Assembly: GCA_905250125.1 (NCBI GenBank)
Contig: CAJNOL010000746.1
Span: 1-64,000 of the forward strand
Direction of reading: 5' to 3'
DNA from: Rotaria sordida
Lineage: Eukaryota > Rotifera > Eurotatoria > Philodinida > Philodinidae
Length of the DNA: 64,000 nt
Below the pieces are notes generated by a model. It ran no database searches and was not told the origin of the DNA. It saw only the letters and a program-made list of their open reading frames with translations. Below are positions 22,844 to 33,490 of this stretch, piece by piece; position 1 is the stretch's first letter; the number at the start of each line of letters is the position of its first letter. A program made the translations under genes and the position numbers.

Positions 22844-23453
22844 TTCTTGGGTTTGTTTATTATTTCTAAAATTATTAGCACTTATCGTATCCTTATATGA
22901 TGTTAGAATTCATTGACTTCCTTTTTGTGACGAATTCGAATAGAATAATATTTAAAAACAGCTGGACAAGAATATAAAGAAGATAGAAAACAGAAAAGAA
23001 AAAAATATAGTACCATATGAGATTTAAAACTGAAAACAGAAAAGAAAAGAAATAGTTTTAACATATGTACATCAGCTGATCGAGAACATCAAGTAACAAT
23101 CTCTTCTATCTCTACATCAGATATCATTCATTGTCGAGTGTTTGATATGTGATATGTAATCTTTGTTTTCACTACTATATAATGTACTATTCAGTTCACG
23201 CCAAGTATCACGTCTTTTAAATAAAAGTTATTGTCATCAAATCGATCAACGATCATGCAATCAATATATTAGTTAAGTAAACAGATTCTATCGTCTTTAT
23301 TTATTAAATTTAAATTTATTAGTTGTATGGAATAGAACTGTATTTTAATGAATCCAAAGAAAACACACAGTTTATCAAATTTCATATTTTTAAGCGAAAA
23401 GATTTTTTTTGAGATTGTGGATATAAATAATTATTTTATTTTCGTAATCGAAA

Positions 23454-23576
23454 ATGTCGAAACGTTCACCCGTTATGGGTGATAAAACAATTTCAGAAAT
23501 GATTCTAAAAAACATAGCAGCAGCATCACAAATGAACATTCAGATGTCCAACATTCTGAATTCAGAACAAATGTGA
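23454..23576 (+). CDS. Small frame or first exon, unrecognised
   Basis: ATG at 23454 opens MSKRSPVMGDKTISEMILKN and continues about 20 residues to a TGA at 23574-23576 (40 aa in all), with coding-like composition. An internal donor after 'ATGG' (near 23478) would be phase-compatible with the acceptor at about 26505, so it might be the first exon of the gene continuing at 26506-26777, with the mariner in the intron. That link is speculative. Confidence 0.3.
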   Translation: MSKRSPVMGDKTISEMILKNIAAASQMNIQMSNILNSEQM

Positions 23577-25101
23577 TTATTGACGATCCACACAGATACA
23601 TATAATTATGAACCTTGTTTATCTTTTTTTCTATCATTAGCAATTATGTCACATTTTTCTCAAGGCTCCTATTATACTCATTATGCCAGTCCCGACCATC
23701 GTCTAGTACAATTGTATTTATGGTTGCTAGGTTCCAGTGGTATGTTCAAATATTCTTTGAAGAGGTTGCATCTTTTTTATAATACAGCACTCTTAATATA
23801 GCCTTTTTTTTTCGTTTTTGACAGCATGAAATGTAGAAATGCGTAGGAGTAAATGAGCATCTATTTGTATAATGCAAATTTGTTGCGTGGCAATGATGTT
23901 GCCATAATTTCAAAAAGTAGGAAAGTACAGTATATACGAGTCAATTGATTTAATAGGTCAAGGATCAAGAAGATAATTCTTCTCCAAAATGTGCGTGATA
24001 CATAATAGACGAGTTAGGAAAACAACATTAAAGAGAAAATATTTGAATAAAATCAATCAAAACAATTGAAAAAGCTTGTTAGCGCAGCTCCTTCGGAGCT
24101 GAAATGTGGAACTCACGTATATCCTTCAACCTTGTTATCCTAATACATCATCCGTAAACTGAAAAAATTCTCGTCGACTGTAGTTGTTTTCACTAATAAT
24201 CGATGACAAGAGCGAGAATTTATTATTTATTTCTACTTTTATTTCTAAATTTAAAATAGAATTTTTTTTTCTACAGGCGCCCTATTTTTTGTTTGCATTG
24301 TTGCTATTCGCTCATTATTTTTTATTATTTTTTTGATTCGTGTTTTTTTAATTTAATATTCTTATTATTATAATCATTGAATCGGCAAATAAGTCTATTT
24401 TACATATCCATGATACCTATGCCAGATTTTATGCATTATTATATATATGTTAACCAACTTACAAACAATGATGTTGACTAATCTTCAAAATTACTTGAGC
24501 AATTTTTCAAACTCTAGAAAATCTGACACCTTTTATTCTCTATCGCTAAAGTCCGTAATGAGGGGAGGGGGAGGTGTCTGTGATGGAGGGAGAGGGGGGG
24601 GGAGAGCCGCCAAACCTCGAACTTAAAACTTACACTCACTATTTTCTTCGAAAATATACGTGAGTTCCACAAAATAGATAAAGATGGAAGAAAGGAAAAG
24701 AAGAAAAAAACAACATATATATGTATCTCTCGCACTTGTTCTCTGTACGACATCTGGAGGAAAAAAAATGTGAATCTCTCTATAACATACATATAAAATG
24801 TTATTTATCCCATGTATTTTTTATAATATATAGTTTCATCAACAAGTCTAGATCATACTAAACGTGAATGATCGAGAATATTAAAAAATGAACGAGATTA
24901 ATGAATAATTATTCATTCTTTACTGTAAGATTTTTTAAAAACTTCGATGTACAAGATTAATTTTTGTTCGCTTGCTTTATTGTACAAACGTTAATTTGTT
25001 AAAAGAAAATAAATATTAGTTTAGCTTTGTAATATCTTGACATTTCAGTAAATAAAGGTTTTTCATATGGTTGAGAATAGTAAGTTGTATAATTGAATAT
25101 A
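23577..25101. other. Non-coding, with inverted 15-mer and purine-rich tract
   Basis: A 15 bp perfect inverted repeat (gtggaactcacgtat at 24106 and its complement ending 24670) bounds a 565 bp stretch. A G/A-rich run at about 24558-24608 (gaggggaggggga, ggaggga, gagggggggggg) could form G-quadruplexes. The bounded stretch may be a further inverted-repeat element. No gene is seen. Confidence 0.45.
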
Positions 25102-26412
25102 CTTAGGTCTGACCAAAAGTTCCCAGATTGCTATTGGCAATTTTATAAGCCAATTAATATCGAAGAGTGTTGTGCATGGATAAATAGTGGAATGTCTTAT
25201 CTATGATAGTATATATAGTAAATCTCTTTTGGACTTAGTTATAGTATTTTTTTCGATAAACTTTAATTCGAACTAAAAAAAAATTTTCAAAAATGGATAA
25301 TGAATACAAGCGATATTATATAAAAATTCGAACTATTTTGGGGATAAATCCAAAGACGATTCACGAAGAACTTGCAACAGCTTTGGGATCCAAGGCTCCA
25401 TCATATCCAACAGTTGCAGAATGGGCAAAGCGTTTCCGTGAAGGAAGAGAAGATGTCAATGATGATCCTCGATTTGGTCGTCCAGTATCCGAGCTGACAG
25501 ATGAAAATATTGAACTAGTACGAGAGGTTATCAACAATGATCTACATTCAACTTATGATGATATTATAGCTGAGACATTTCTCTCTCATGGTACAATAGA
25601 ACGAATTATCCACGATTGTCTTAAGATGAAAAAAATTACATCACGTTGGGTACCCCATCAACTGACTGATGAACAAAAGCAAAAACGTGTTAAACTTTGT
25701 CGTGAAAATTTGGCGAAATTCCGTGATGGTTCTTGGCGATTATGTGATATTATAACAGGTGATGAGACGTGGATTTACCATAGGCAGATTCATCGCAAGT
25801 CAACAAACGCAAGCTGGGTTGGCGAAGATGAATCACCAACTACTATTGTTCGTCGAGGTAAATTCGAACCAAAAAATTTATTTTCTATTTTCTTTAAATC
25901 AAATGGTCCTGTTCTTATACATGCTGTTGACGAAGGCAAGACTATAGATCACAAGTATTATATTGAAAATTGCCTCGAGCCTGTCGTGAAGGAAATATGG
26001 AAACAAAGAAAGTCAGCAGGTACAAAAGGTATAATACTGCTCCAAGACAATGCTCGGCCCCATATTCAATCCGATGTTATTAATTATTTAACAGAACAAC
26101 ATATCAATATAATGTCGCATCCACCATATTCACCTGACCTTGCACCATGTGATTATTGGCTAAATGATTACATCAAACGTAATTTAACTGATCAACCAGA
26201 TGAAAAATCATTGGCTCGTGCGGTATCCAAGGTGATGAAAAAAATTCCGAAAGAAGAATTTAAAAAAACTTTTGACAAACTATTAGAAAGGATGGAACTT
26301 TGTATAAATAATCATGGTGACTATTTTGAATATTTAATAAAATAAAACTCGAACTTTCTCTTTGTCTTTATATTTTTTTTTAATAATCTGGGAACTTTTG
26401 GTCAGACCTAAG
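25102..26412 (+). mobile_element. Mariner element, apparently intact
   Basis: 1311 bp with perfect 28 bp terminal inverted repeats beginning CTTAGGTCTGACCAAAAGTT (25102-25129 and 26385-26412), flanked by TA at 25100-25101 and 26413-26414, the expected target duplication. It carries a full transposase frame. Perfect termini and an open frame point to a recent insertion. Confidence 0.95.
25293..26345 (+). CDS. Mariner transposase, DD34D
   Basis: A 350 aa intronless frame inside the inverted repeats. The N-terminal half carries two helix-turn-helix regions that bind the terminal repeats (NPKTIHEELATALG... and LVREVINND...HGTIERIIHDCLK), separated by a GRPVSELTDE linker of the mariner GRP type. 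The catalytic triad is D157 (ITGDETWIYH), D252 (LLQDNARPH) and D287 (YSPDLAPCDYWL). Spacing D252-D287 is 34 residues, diagnostic of mariner. D157-D252 is 94 residues, also normal. Length is typical (about 345 aa). The enzyme cuts and pastes at TA sites. No frameshift or stop is seen. Confidence 0.95.
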   Translation: MDNEYKRYYIKIRTILGINPKTIHEELATALGSKAPSYPTVAEWAKRFREGREDVNDDPRFGRPVSELTDENIELVREVINNDLHSTYDDIIAETFLSHGTIERIIHDCLKMKKITSRWVPHQLTDEQKQKRVKLCRENLAKFRDGSWRLCDIITGDETWIYHRQIHRKSTNASWVGEDESPTTIVRRGKFEPKNLFSIFFKSNGPVLIHAVDEGKTIDHKYYIENCLEPVVKEIWKQRKSAGTKGIILLQDNARPHIQSDVINYLTEQHINIMSHPPYSPDLAPCDYWLNDYIKRNLTDQPDEKSLARAVSKVMKKIPKEEFKKTFDKLLERMELCINNHGDYFEYLIK

Positions 26413-26505
26413 TATCATACAAAGATTTTCTTATCACATATTGTTTTTTATTTTACCTCTTTCTTCCTTCTTCTTTCGATCATACCTTCTTTTCTGATTT
26501 TCAAG

Positions 26506-26778
26506 GAAGTGCCAAAACACATGCATTCAGACAACTTGAAAAAGCTATTACAAAAATTGAAAAAATGTTTCCATCAACATACCTGAAACCTGGTATGGTG
26601 AATGGTAAACTAACCGAATCGGATTTATCATCCATCATTACCCATATCAATCATATTGGATTGAGACAGCATCTTTCGTCCAATAATAAAATATTGTTAA
26701 GCGATGATGCGGATCTTATTGCTGAGACTTATGAGCAGAGCTGTCGCGAGCGGGGAGATGTGGCCCCCAATATTTAAG
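26506..26778 (+). CDS. Unrecognised terminal exon next to the mariner
   Basis: After an acceptor (gattttcaag) the phase-1 frame reads AKTHAFRQLEKAITKIEKMF, YLKPGMVNGKLTESDL and ends ETYEQSCRERGDVAPNI plus stop. It is hydrophilic and helical with coding-like codon use. The upstream exon was not established; the mariner begins to end 93 bp upstream, so the insertion is in an intron or 5' flank. No family is recognised. Confidence 0.45.
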
Positions 26779-26952
26779 TCTTAATTCAATATTTTATATT
26801 GAATCAGTGTAATACTAGCCATTGGAAAAATCGAACCAGATTCACTATATTGACTATGAGTGGAAGAACCTGATAGGCATCACTAAAATTTCTCATAGAT
26901 AAAGTAACAAGGATAGAGTGAATGTGAAATTAAACTTCGCGTTATTGAATCC

Positions 26953-28697
26953 ATGCTTCTTCAATGTACTGTACTTCTCAAACAATCAACATCAACAAAT
27001 GTAAAACATGAAGAATTTGTGAAAGCTACGTACAACTATGCAACTGATCTTGTTACTTGTTCAAGTGAATCGAAGGAACTGTGTTCTCAAAGAATTAATC
27101 AATTAAACAAAGATCGTGATAATATTTCTTTGTTTGAACCAAAGAATCGAGCATTTATGGAACGTGATCCTGGTAAGTTTCTTACCAGAAAATCTGTGTT
27201 CCTATCAGTTCGTTGATATTTGCACACTTAGGTGGCTATCCTACCAATTACAATTATACAGATGAAGAACGACGTTTTTTCGTAAGCGTTGGGTCATTCC
27301 AACCACTTTTATCAAGTTCTCTAAGAAATGATGTTTTGTCCACTGCCAAAGATACCTGCAAGTTCGTCGGCAAGTGGTACACAGAGTATCTGATGATCGA
27401 ATATAATATAATAAAAGATGCGGCGTTTTGTTTTGTCTACAGATGGTTTCATGAAGGTAGTATTTTAATACTTGACTCATTCATTAGCATTTCTTGTCTT
27501 GATACTTATTTAGGTCCTGGTGATCAGAAAAAAGATAAAGCATGGATCGAAGTCGGTGTTAACTCATGGTCGAAAATGAAAGGCCCAGGGTGTGATAAAA
27601 AAAGGTTAATGCTAAGATTAATCGCTTTCAGTCAAACATTTTCATTTTTTTATTAAAGGAAAATTAGAGGCCCATTTTTCGTCAGTTGCTCATAAAGCTT
27701 CATATGAACGATATTTCATTTTCAAAAATAAATCGTGCAATGTCGACAATTTACTGAATGAAAATTGTCGAAAAGCTAAACAGCAGAAAAAAGCAATACT
27801 TAAAAGAAATAGAAATATTATTATTACATTAATTGACGCGGTCAGATTTTTGGCCCATCAGAGATTACCATTTCGTAATGAACCTGCTGAAGAAGGTAAT
27901 GGAGAAAACTGATCATTGATGCTTTTTAATTCTCTTGACATTTTGCTTTTCTTATTCATGATATAGGTAACTTTATTCAATTGATCAATCTTCTACGGCG
28001 TCTCGATAAAATATTTGATGACTGGTTCCATCAGGAAAAACTTAACGTTTATCAAGTAACAAATACGATCTTATTAATAAGACACAAATAGCATATTACT
28101 ATATATTTTTCCTGTGTAGGTCTCCTATCTAAGCGCACAATCTCAAGATGAATTCATAAAATTGTTAGGACAACACGTTCAACAGACAATTATTGCTCGT
28201 CTTAATAACTCTTTATTCTATTCGGTAATGATAGATAGTACACCTAATGTATCTAATAGAGAAATTTGTACGATTGTTGTTCGATTTACAAACAATTTCA
28301 ATGTCGAAGAAAGACTAATTTCGACGGTCGAGTTGTCAAGTAAAATTGGTTTAGATATTTGCAACATGTTTTTTTTCTATAATGGAACAGCTGAATATTT
28401 CACCGAATGAATTGATTGCTCAATGTTATGACAACTGTAACGACATGTCTGGTAAAAACAAATGTGTTCAAGCCTGTGTTAATGACAAATTACAACGAGA
28501 AGTAGTTTTCATACCTTGGGGGCACATTCTTCTAATTTAGCAGTTAAGTATGCTTTTGACTGTAGTACAGAATTTATTTCACTATTCTATCTTTTACAAG
28601 AACTGTATAATTATTTTACAGGAAGTGCTAAACGACATCATATAGTTCGAGAAAAACTTGAAGCTTCAGAGTTTGGTCTACTGGTTAAAAATCTTGA
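26953..28697 (+). pseudogene. hAT/ZMYM-type transposase-like gene, frameshifted and 3'-truncated
   Basis: At least six exons joined by short introns (exon ends near 27172/27232, 27456/27514, 27604/27659, 27895/27967, 28055/28120), all phase-consistent. Domains: a TTF-type zinc-finger region (FVGKWYTEYLMIEY, DAAFCFVYRWF, GVNSWSKM, KLEAHFSSVAHK) with one Cys replaced by Tyr; then a DUF4371-type hAT core (RLNNSLFYSVMIDSTPNVSN, CYDNCNDMSGKNKCVQACV, GAHSSNLAVKYA, LQELYNYFTGSAKRHHIV). The frame is broken at a T8 run near 28370 and at a G5 run near 28520; both sites are homopolymers, so sequencing error is possible. The C-terminal hAT dimerisation domain is missing because the sequence turns into a telomere-like tract at about 28698. 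Confidence 0.75.
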
Positions 28698-28823
28698 GAG
28701 TGTGGGTGGGTGTGGCTGTGCGTAGGTGTGGGTGTGGATGTGGGTGTGAGCTAGAAAATCTTCTATACTCACACCCACACTGCGTGTGGAAACAATACAC
28801 ATATTCACATCCACATCCCACCT
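28698..28823. repeat. Telomere-like inverted tract, longest copy
   Basis: The G-rich arm (tgtgggtgggtgtggctgtg, then ggtgtgggtgtggatgtggg) covers about 50 bp. It is followed after a spacer (ctagaaaatcttctat) by a C-rich arm (actcacacccacactgcg, then cacatccacatccca). It directly replaces the 3' end of the hAT-type gene. Confidence 0.85.
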
Positions 28824-29189
28824 CTATGGGTTACTTGGTTGATCTCTTCATCTATTCTTTCTTCTTTCTGAAATGCTATTGTGCTGTTACCTTTCTTCAT
28901 TACTCATATATTATAAAACTAGAAATTCATCGGTGCTTCCGATTTTCAATCTGAAACTCAATATGTGATAGAGATTCTTACGGAGAGTCGAAATATGTTG
29001 TAGTTCATACGAGACACGCAACTGTTTCGTCATCTAATTGGATTTGTCAACAAATCAAGTAAATTATGAAACTAGAGAATCAGAGCTCTAGATTCACTTG
29101 AGCTATGCTTGCAAGTTTCTGACAAAAGTGCGTATCCGGTGATGAACGCTGCAGTGTTTAGAAATGTTTTTTTGTTCATTTTTTGAATT
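28824..29189. other. Intergenic, nothing recognised
   Basis: No coding signal on either strand between the telomere-like tract and the lectin exon. Confidence 0.5.
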
Positions 29190-29545
29190 TCAACATGTAT
29201 ATAGGATTCTGGTCCATTTTTGATTAGTACCACCACTCGAAGACCAAGCAATAACATATGTATTAGGAGCTGCATTGCTTGCTGGGATATCCATAACTTT
29301 ACTTGCAGCTGGACAAGACATCGTTACGCCACTAAATAACCATATTTGATTTTGTGCCACGATATTTGTCCCTAGAACGAGATTCGTTCCGGAAATACCA
29401 CCACTGATCTGAATCACCAATCCAGCAGCCGCGTTTCGAACAGTTCCATTTGGATCGAAAAACCACAATTGAGTGTATGGAATTACACCGCTTCCATTAT
29501 TAATATAATTAGTAACAAGCTGAGTGCCTACTGTAGTTGAGCCAC
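29190..29545 (-). CDS. Ricin-B-type beta-trefoil lectin exon
   Basis: The minus frame begins at a phase-1 acceptor (TTTTAG at 29546-29551) with GGSTTVGTQLVTNY and ends NQKWTRILYTC plus stop. Three Q-x-W motifs, one per trefoil subdomain, are visible: TQLWFF, NQIWLF and NQKWTR. Gly/Ser/Asn-rich turns lie between (ISGGISGTNLVLG, DIPASNAAPNTYVIAW). This is a carbohydrate-binding fold found in many lectins and glycosyl hydrolases; no enzymatic or toxin domain is visible here. The beginning of the first subdomain is missing, so at least one more 5' exon is needed. The Thr-rich stalk exon at 31404-31729 ends in phase 1, compatible with this exon, suggesting one gene. Confidence 0.75.
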
Positions 29546-29784
29546 CTAAAAGACCAATCACTAAGTAAATCATTAATGATTGAATGTAATAAGCGTGATC
29601 GCAAACACCTGTTTCAATTGAAAAAAAAGTTATATTTCTTCTCAGCACAAAATCAAGTGATTTGAAAATTGTTTTGACAATTTATTATCTGGCAAAATAC
29701 GGGGTGTACGGGTAAACTTGAATTTGGTCGAAAACAAAGATAAGGGTGCATGTGAGAATGTGAGAATAGTGGAGATTTTTACTT

Positions 29785-29979
29785 TCATAACCTGTGATTA
29801 TCGGCACACATACTTTTCGATATTTGAACCATTTTGAGTTTTTGACCAAATTCAAGACAATCGCCAACCGGATAAAAATGAGGTGCTCGGATTGGCTGAA
29901 GGCATGCCATACCAAAACGGATTTCTGGGGCCGAAGCCTTTGATAAAACTGTATGCAAAAGCGTTTTTTCTTTAAACAT
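29785..29979 (-). CDS. Possible exon, unrecognised
   Basis: A 64-codon minus frame (MFKEKTLLHTVLSKASAPEI, FGMACLQPIRAPHFYPVGDC, LEFGQKLKMVQ) has coding-like composition unlike its surroundings. It lies between the lectin exon and the stalk exon and could belong to the same gene or to a broken one. No family is recognised. Confidence 0.3.
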   Translation of the reverse strand: MFKEKTLLHTVLSKASAPEIRFGMACLQPIRAPHFYPVGDCLEFGQKLKMVQISKSMCADNHRL

Positions 29980-29999
29980 AGCCTCTGCACAAGGAACAT

Positions 30000-31403
30000 A
30001 CCAAAATGAAATGGTATTTACCTCATGCTAATCACTGACTCACTCAATTTGAAGTAAAGTGGCAAAGAGAAAAGCCTAACCTAATAGTAAGTATTAAGTG
30101 ATTCATTAGCACTTAATATTAACAAATTAACAGGAGGTTGTTGATCTTTCTTTATTAATATTAATGGTTAAGTGAAGCTATTAAAGATTTGTTTTAGTTG
30201 GCTCACTTTAAAAATGGTCCAATCTAAGCAGCAGCTATCGATATCTCTTGAAAAGTTATAGGGATCATCCTATACAGGAACTAAAGCACGGTGAAATACG
30301 AGTGAAGTACAGGGAAGTATGCACTCCCGAAGTCCCACTTTTTCCTCTTGTTTCGACGGCGCATCTTTTACCAAAAAAATTTGAGATTACATCATTTACC
30401 TATGCCGACATATATAGAAAATAAAAAAGTCCTTCAAACATTTTTTATTATGTTCAATAAGATGCGAATAAAGATGTGCGGAACTGGACTCCGAGACTAT
30501 ATGATGTTCTTAACTCTGTTAGTTTTCAAGTAAAGTTTTTCGTGTATCATAAATTAATTTATTATTGTTATACTAATATCTTGTAATACAAAATGCAAAA
30601 CCACAGCATGATTAGAGATATGTTCGACCAGTTCTGATTCTGATTTCAGTTCCGACCACCAGAATCAGTACCGAGTCAGGATCTCGAGAAAACTGCCGAA
30701 ACTGGAATTCAAGGTTATAGTAAAATATTTTCTAATCTTATTCAAATTATCTCATAAATCATATGAAATAGAACATAATTCAAGAAAAAATACCGGAAAA
30801 GTGCTAGTCGTCGACTAAATAAGTATAAAAAAAAAACGAGTATTGTAGTCAATCCTACGAACCCGTTCGATCTAATCCAGTCTTCAGAGTTCTATCAGAG
30901 TTCTAACTGCCTTCAAGTAAGATCATCTTGAGTTTCAGACACTAGTTGAAAACTTATCTAGAGAGCATATAGATTTATCAAAGAATAGCGCTGACTGCAT
31001 AAATTCTACAACTTTATTTATCAATATTTTTCAAGAGAAACTTGATTTACTAACTAAAGACTAATCTATTTTATCAGCCCAAAATATGCCTAATTCACTG
31101 GTAAAAAAAGTAACATCCATTCAATCAAAATGGTTCTTTGAACTTTAAAAAGCTATAGACCATCGAAAATGAGGAGACAAGATCGAGGAACTGCAGCCAC
31201 TTCTTTTTCTCTTCGTTGCGCATGATCGAATGGGCTTTGTTTTCTGACATGATGTTTCTCCATTTTTCGAGATATTTGAAGTGCAAAGTTGACGTATTTC
31301 AACGATCTTAGTATATGGGAAGTTCAACACTTTTCAAGAATTCAAAATATATTCATTAAACCGTTACAGGAAACAATATTTAACTATTTAGCCTACTACT
31401 TAC
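30000..31403. other. Non-coding between stalk and lectin exons
   Basis: No convincing exon on either strand. If the stalk and lectin exons form one gene this is intron. Confidence 0.4.
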
Positions 31404-31585
31404 CAGTAGTAGTTGTTGTTGTCGTCGTTGAGGTTGTTGTTTTCGTCGTGGAGGTTGTTGTTGTTGTCGTTGAGGTTGTTGTTTTCGTCGTTGAGGTTGT
31501 TGTTGTCGTCGTTGAAGTTGTTGTTTTCGTGGTTGAGGTTGTTGTTGTTGCCGTTGTTGTGGTCACTGCTGTTGTTGTTATTGCC
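31404..31585. repeat. GTT/AAC-type microsatellite coding for poly-Thr
   Basis: An imperfect trinucleotide array (gttgttgttgtcgtcgttga and similar), with internal duplications of about 54 bp containing gttttcgtcgttgaggttgt. On the minus strand it reads as the Thr stalk; on the plus strand it gives a spurious Val-rich frame. Confidence 0.8.
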
Positions 31586-31840
31586 GTTTTAGGGATGCCG
31601 ATCAATGCGACAAGCATTGCAGAAATGCCCGCGCCAAAAAGTAGAAGAGCAAGTAGAGACAGAAATAAACAGATAGGTGAACATAGGCAACGAATGTGTT
31701 TAAAGTAGCTAAGTAAACGATTTTTAAAACTTAATAAGAAAAAAATGCAAAACAATTATTTACCGTTTCTTTTTATTTCTATTCGACGCTTGGTGATGGA
31801 TACCCTGATACTCCACTGCATCTGACAATAACCCAGTTGT
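31404..31840 (-). CDS. Type II membrane protein with Thr-rich stalk, partial
   Basis: Two minus-strand exons. Exon 31764-31840 encodes TTGLLSDAVEYQGIHHQASN followed by NKKKR. A short intron (31730-31763) joins it in frame to exon 31404-31729: FKNRLLSYFKHIRCLCSP, a membrane helix (FLSLLALLLFGAGISAMLVA), then about 65 residues of almost pure Thr with Ser/Lys (TTTSTTKTTTSTT repeats). It ends in a GT donor after ...ACTG, phase 1. Basic residues before the helix indicate cytoplasm-in, so the Thr stalk is outside and probably O-glycosylated. The start codon was not found; a different frame of the same first exon (MELFILFLLF...) would give a signal peptide and cannot be excluded. It probably displays a domain encoded further downstream, perhaps the ricin-type lectin at 29190-29545. 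Confidence 0.6.
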
Positions 31841-32738
31841 CTGAATTAATATAAAAGATGAATATAAACAAAAGAAAAAGGATAAATAGTTCCATTTTGT
31901 TTTCAGTTTTATCATCGAATCAAATAAAATTATTTGAAATAACGTCTCAAATATAAATATGACCCATTGGGAGAAAAATAATTTTATATTTAACTAATAG
32001 AAATGCAAATATTACGAGCACTAAGTAAGTTTAGTTTTTACCAACAAATACTTGTTGACTATTCGTTGTATTTTTAAAATATATTCTCGAAACTCCTTCA
32101 ATCTATGATCTGACTTTTGATCAATCTCTAATCTGTTTTCTAAGGCATATGTTTTTGATGGAACCAGGAAAAGTTCGATTACAATATGAAAACTAACTAA
32201 GAAAAAGGCTGTTGAAATATATATATAACATGATAGTATTTCATTGTGTTTTCAATTCTTATTTAGTACTTTCCTTTTGAAATACTTTTTTTTCAACATA
32301 GATACTATGTAAGCGAATACGTTTCCAGTTTGTTTTATGTAAATGATGCTTAAAGGCAAACATTTTTCTTTGAAGACACGTCAAAATGCAGTTTTTGCGC
32401 AACAAGATCCTAAACTTCTCTAGTTCTGTTGTTATTCCATCCTTTCTCACTAAACTTTTTAGATATAAATTCTATTTCTTAAAATTAACTATTGTGTGGA
32501 TCCAAATTACGTTGCCCATTGATCAAAGGAGAAAAAAGTGTAGAAAACATACATAAAAATCGTTTCCTTATAGAAAAACATTAGATTTTTATTACAATGG
32601 TCATTCTCTCAGTCGGGAGAGTCACTTCATTAAAAGTTTAGCTAACAGAGTATGTGGTCAAACATATCAGTTGTACACAGATAAACTTATTAGAGTAAAA
32701 AAATTGTTGAACGGTCTCTCTATCGAAGTTTGTACGAA
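31841..32738. other. Intergenic, AT-rich
   Basis: It probably contains the upstream exon or promoter of the minus-strand stalk gene, not identified. Nothing else is seen. Confidence 0.45.
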
Positions 32739-33335
32739 ACTAATGTTCGTTTCAAAATATAACGCGTCTCACTGTTTTTTGAATAACTCAAGAACGCAAT
32801 CAGCTAGAGACGTGCAGTTTTCACCAATCGAAAGAAGAGACAGGGGAACGTCTTTTTCTCTAATATTGTATCAGACAAAATCATTTTAAAATCAGTTATT
32901 TCTGTAGAACATCGAAAAAATGGCCTGTCACTCAGATGAAATTTTGACAAAAAAGGAAGAAAATTTGCTTAAAAATCAAAAGAAATTCATAGTTTTCTTG
33001 TGAGTAAATAGACGATTTTGTTTCCTCAACGTTAGAATGCGGTAAGATAATCATTCGAATTATATCTTGAAGTATAGATCCGAAGTCTCTCTACCTAGAT
33101 CACATGTCAAAAGGAAAATTTCTTCAGAATGTCGAATCGTTTTTTGATGCATTTTTAGCAATATTTTGCAGAAATGACTGATTCTAAAATGATTTTGTCT
33201 GACACAATCTTAGAGAAAAAGACGTCCCCCTGTCTATTCTTTCGATTGGTGAAAATCGCGCGTCTGTATCAGATTATATTCTTGAGTTATTCAAAAAACA
33301 GTGGGACGCATTATCTTTTGAAACGGACATTAGAA
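32739..33335. mobile_element. Foldback element, about 165 bp arms
   Basis: The left arm (32739-32904) and right arm (33170-33335) are inverted copies at roughly 80-85 percent identity by eye. For example tttcaccaatcgaaagaaga on the left pairs with tctttcgattggtgaaaa on the right, and gttttttgaataactcaag with cttgagttattcaaaaaac. About 265 bp of non-coding spacer lies between. A 72-codon frame across the left arm is a shadow. Confidence 0.8.
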
Positions 33336-33490
33336 CTTTTGACCTTTTCTAAAATTCGATGAAGATGTATAGTTCAAATAAGAACTTGTTCATACATAGA
33401 ACGAAAACTAAATAATTTCCAGATCTTCAATAATAAATACTTAGGTGTATAAAATCTAATAATGAGCATGCTCCTCGTTTTGCTATTTAC

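Noticed and set aside
29190-29545. Ricin-type domain as evidence for a toxin
   Set aside because: Only the sugar-binding beta-trefoil is present; no catalytic chain is visible and the domain is common in ordinary lectins.
31289-31708. Val-rich frame on the plus strand
   Set aside because: It is the complement of the poly-Thr stalk; the minus frame joins in phase to a neighbouring exon and has a membrane helix.
32671-32889. 72-codon plus frame
   Set aside because: It lies in the left arm of a foldback element and is not kept in the right arm.
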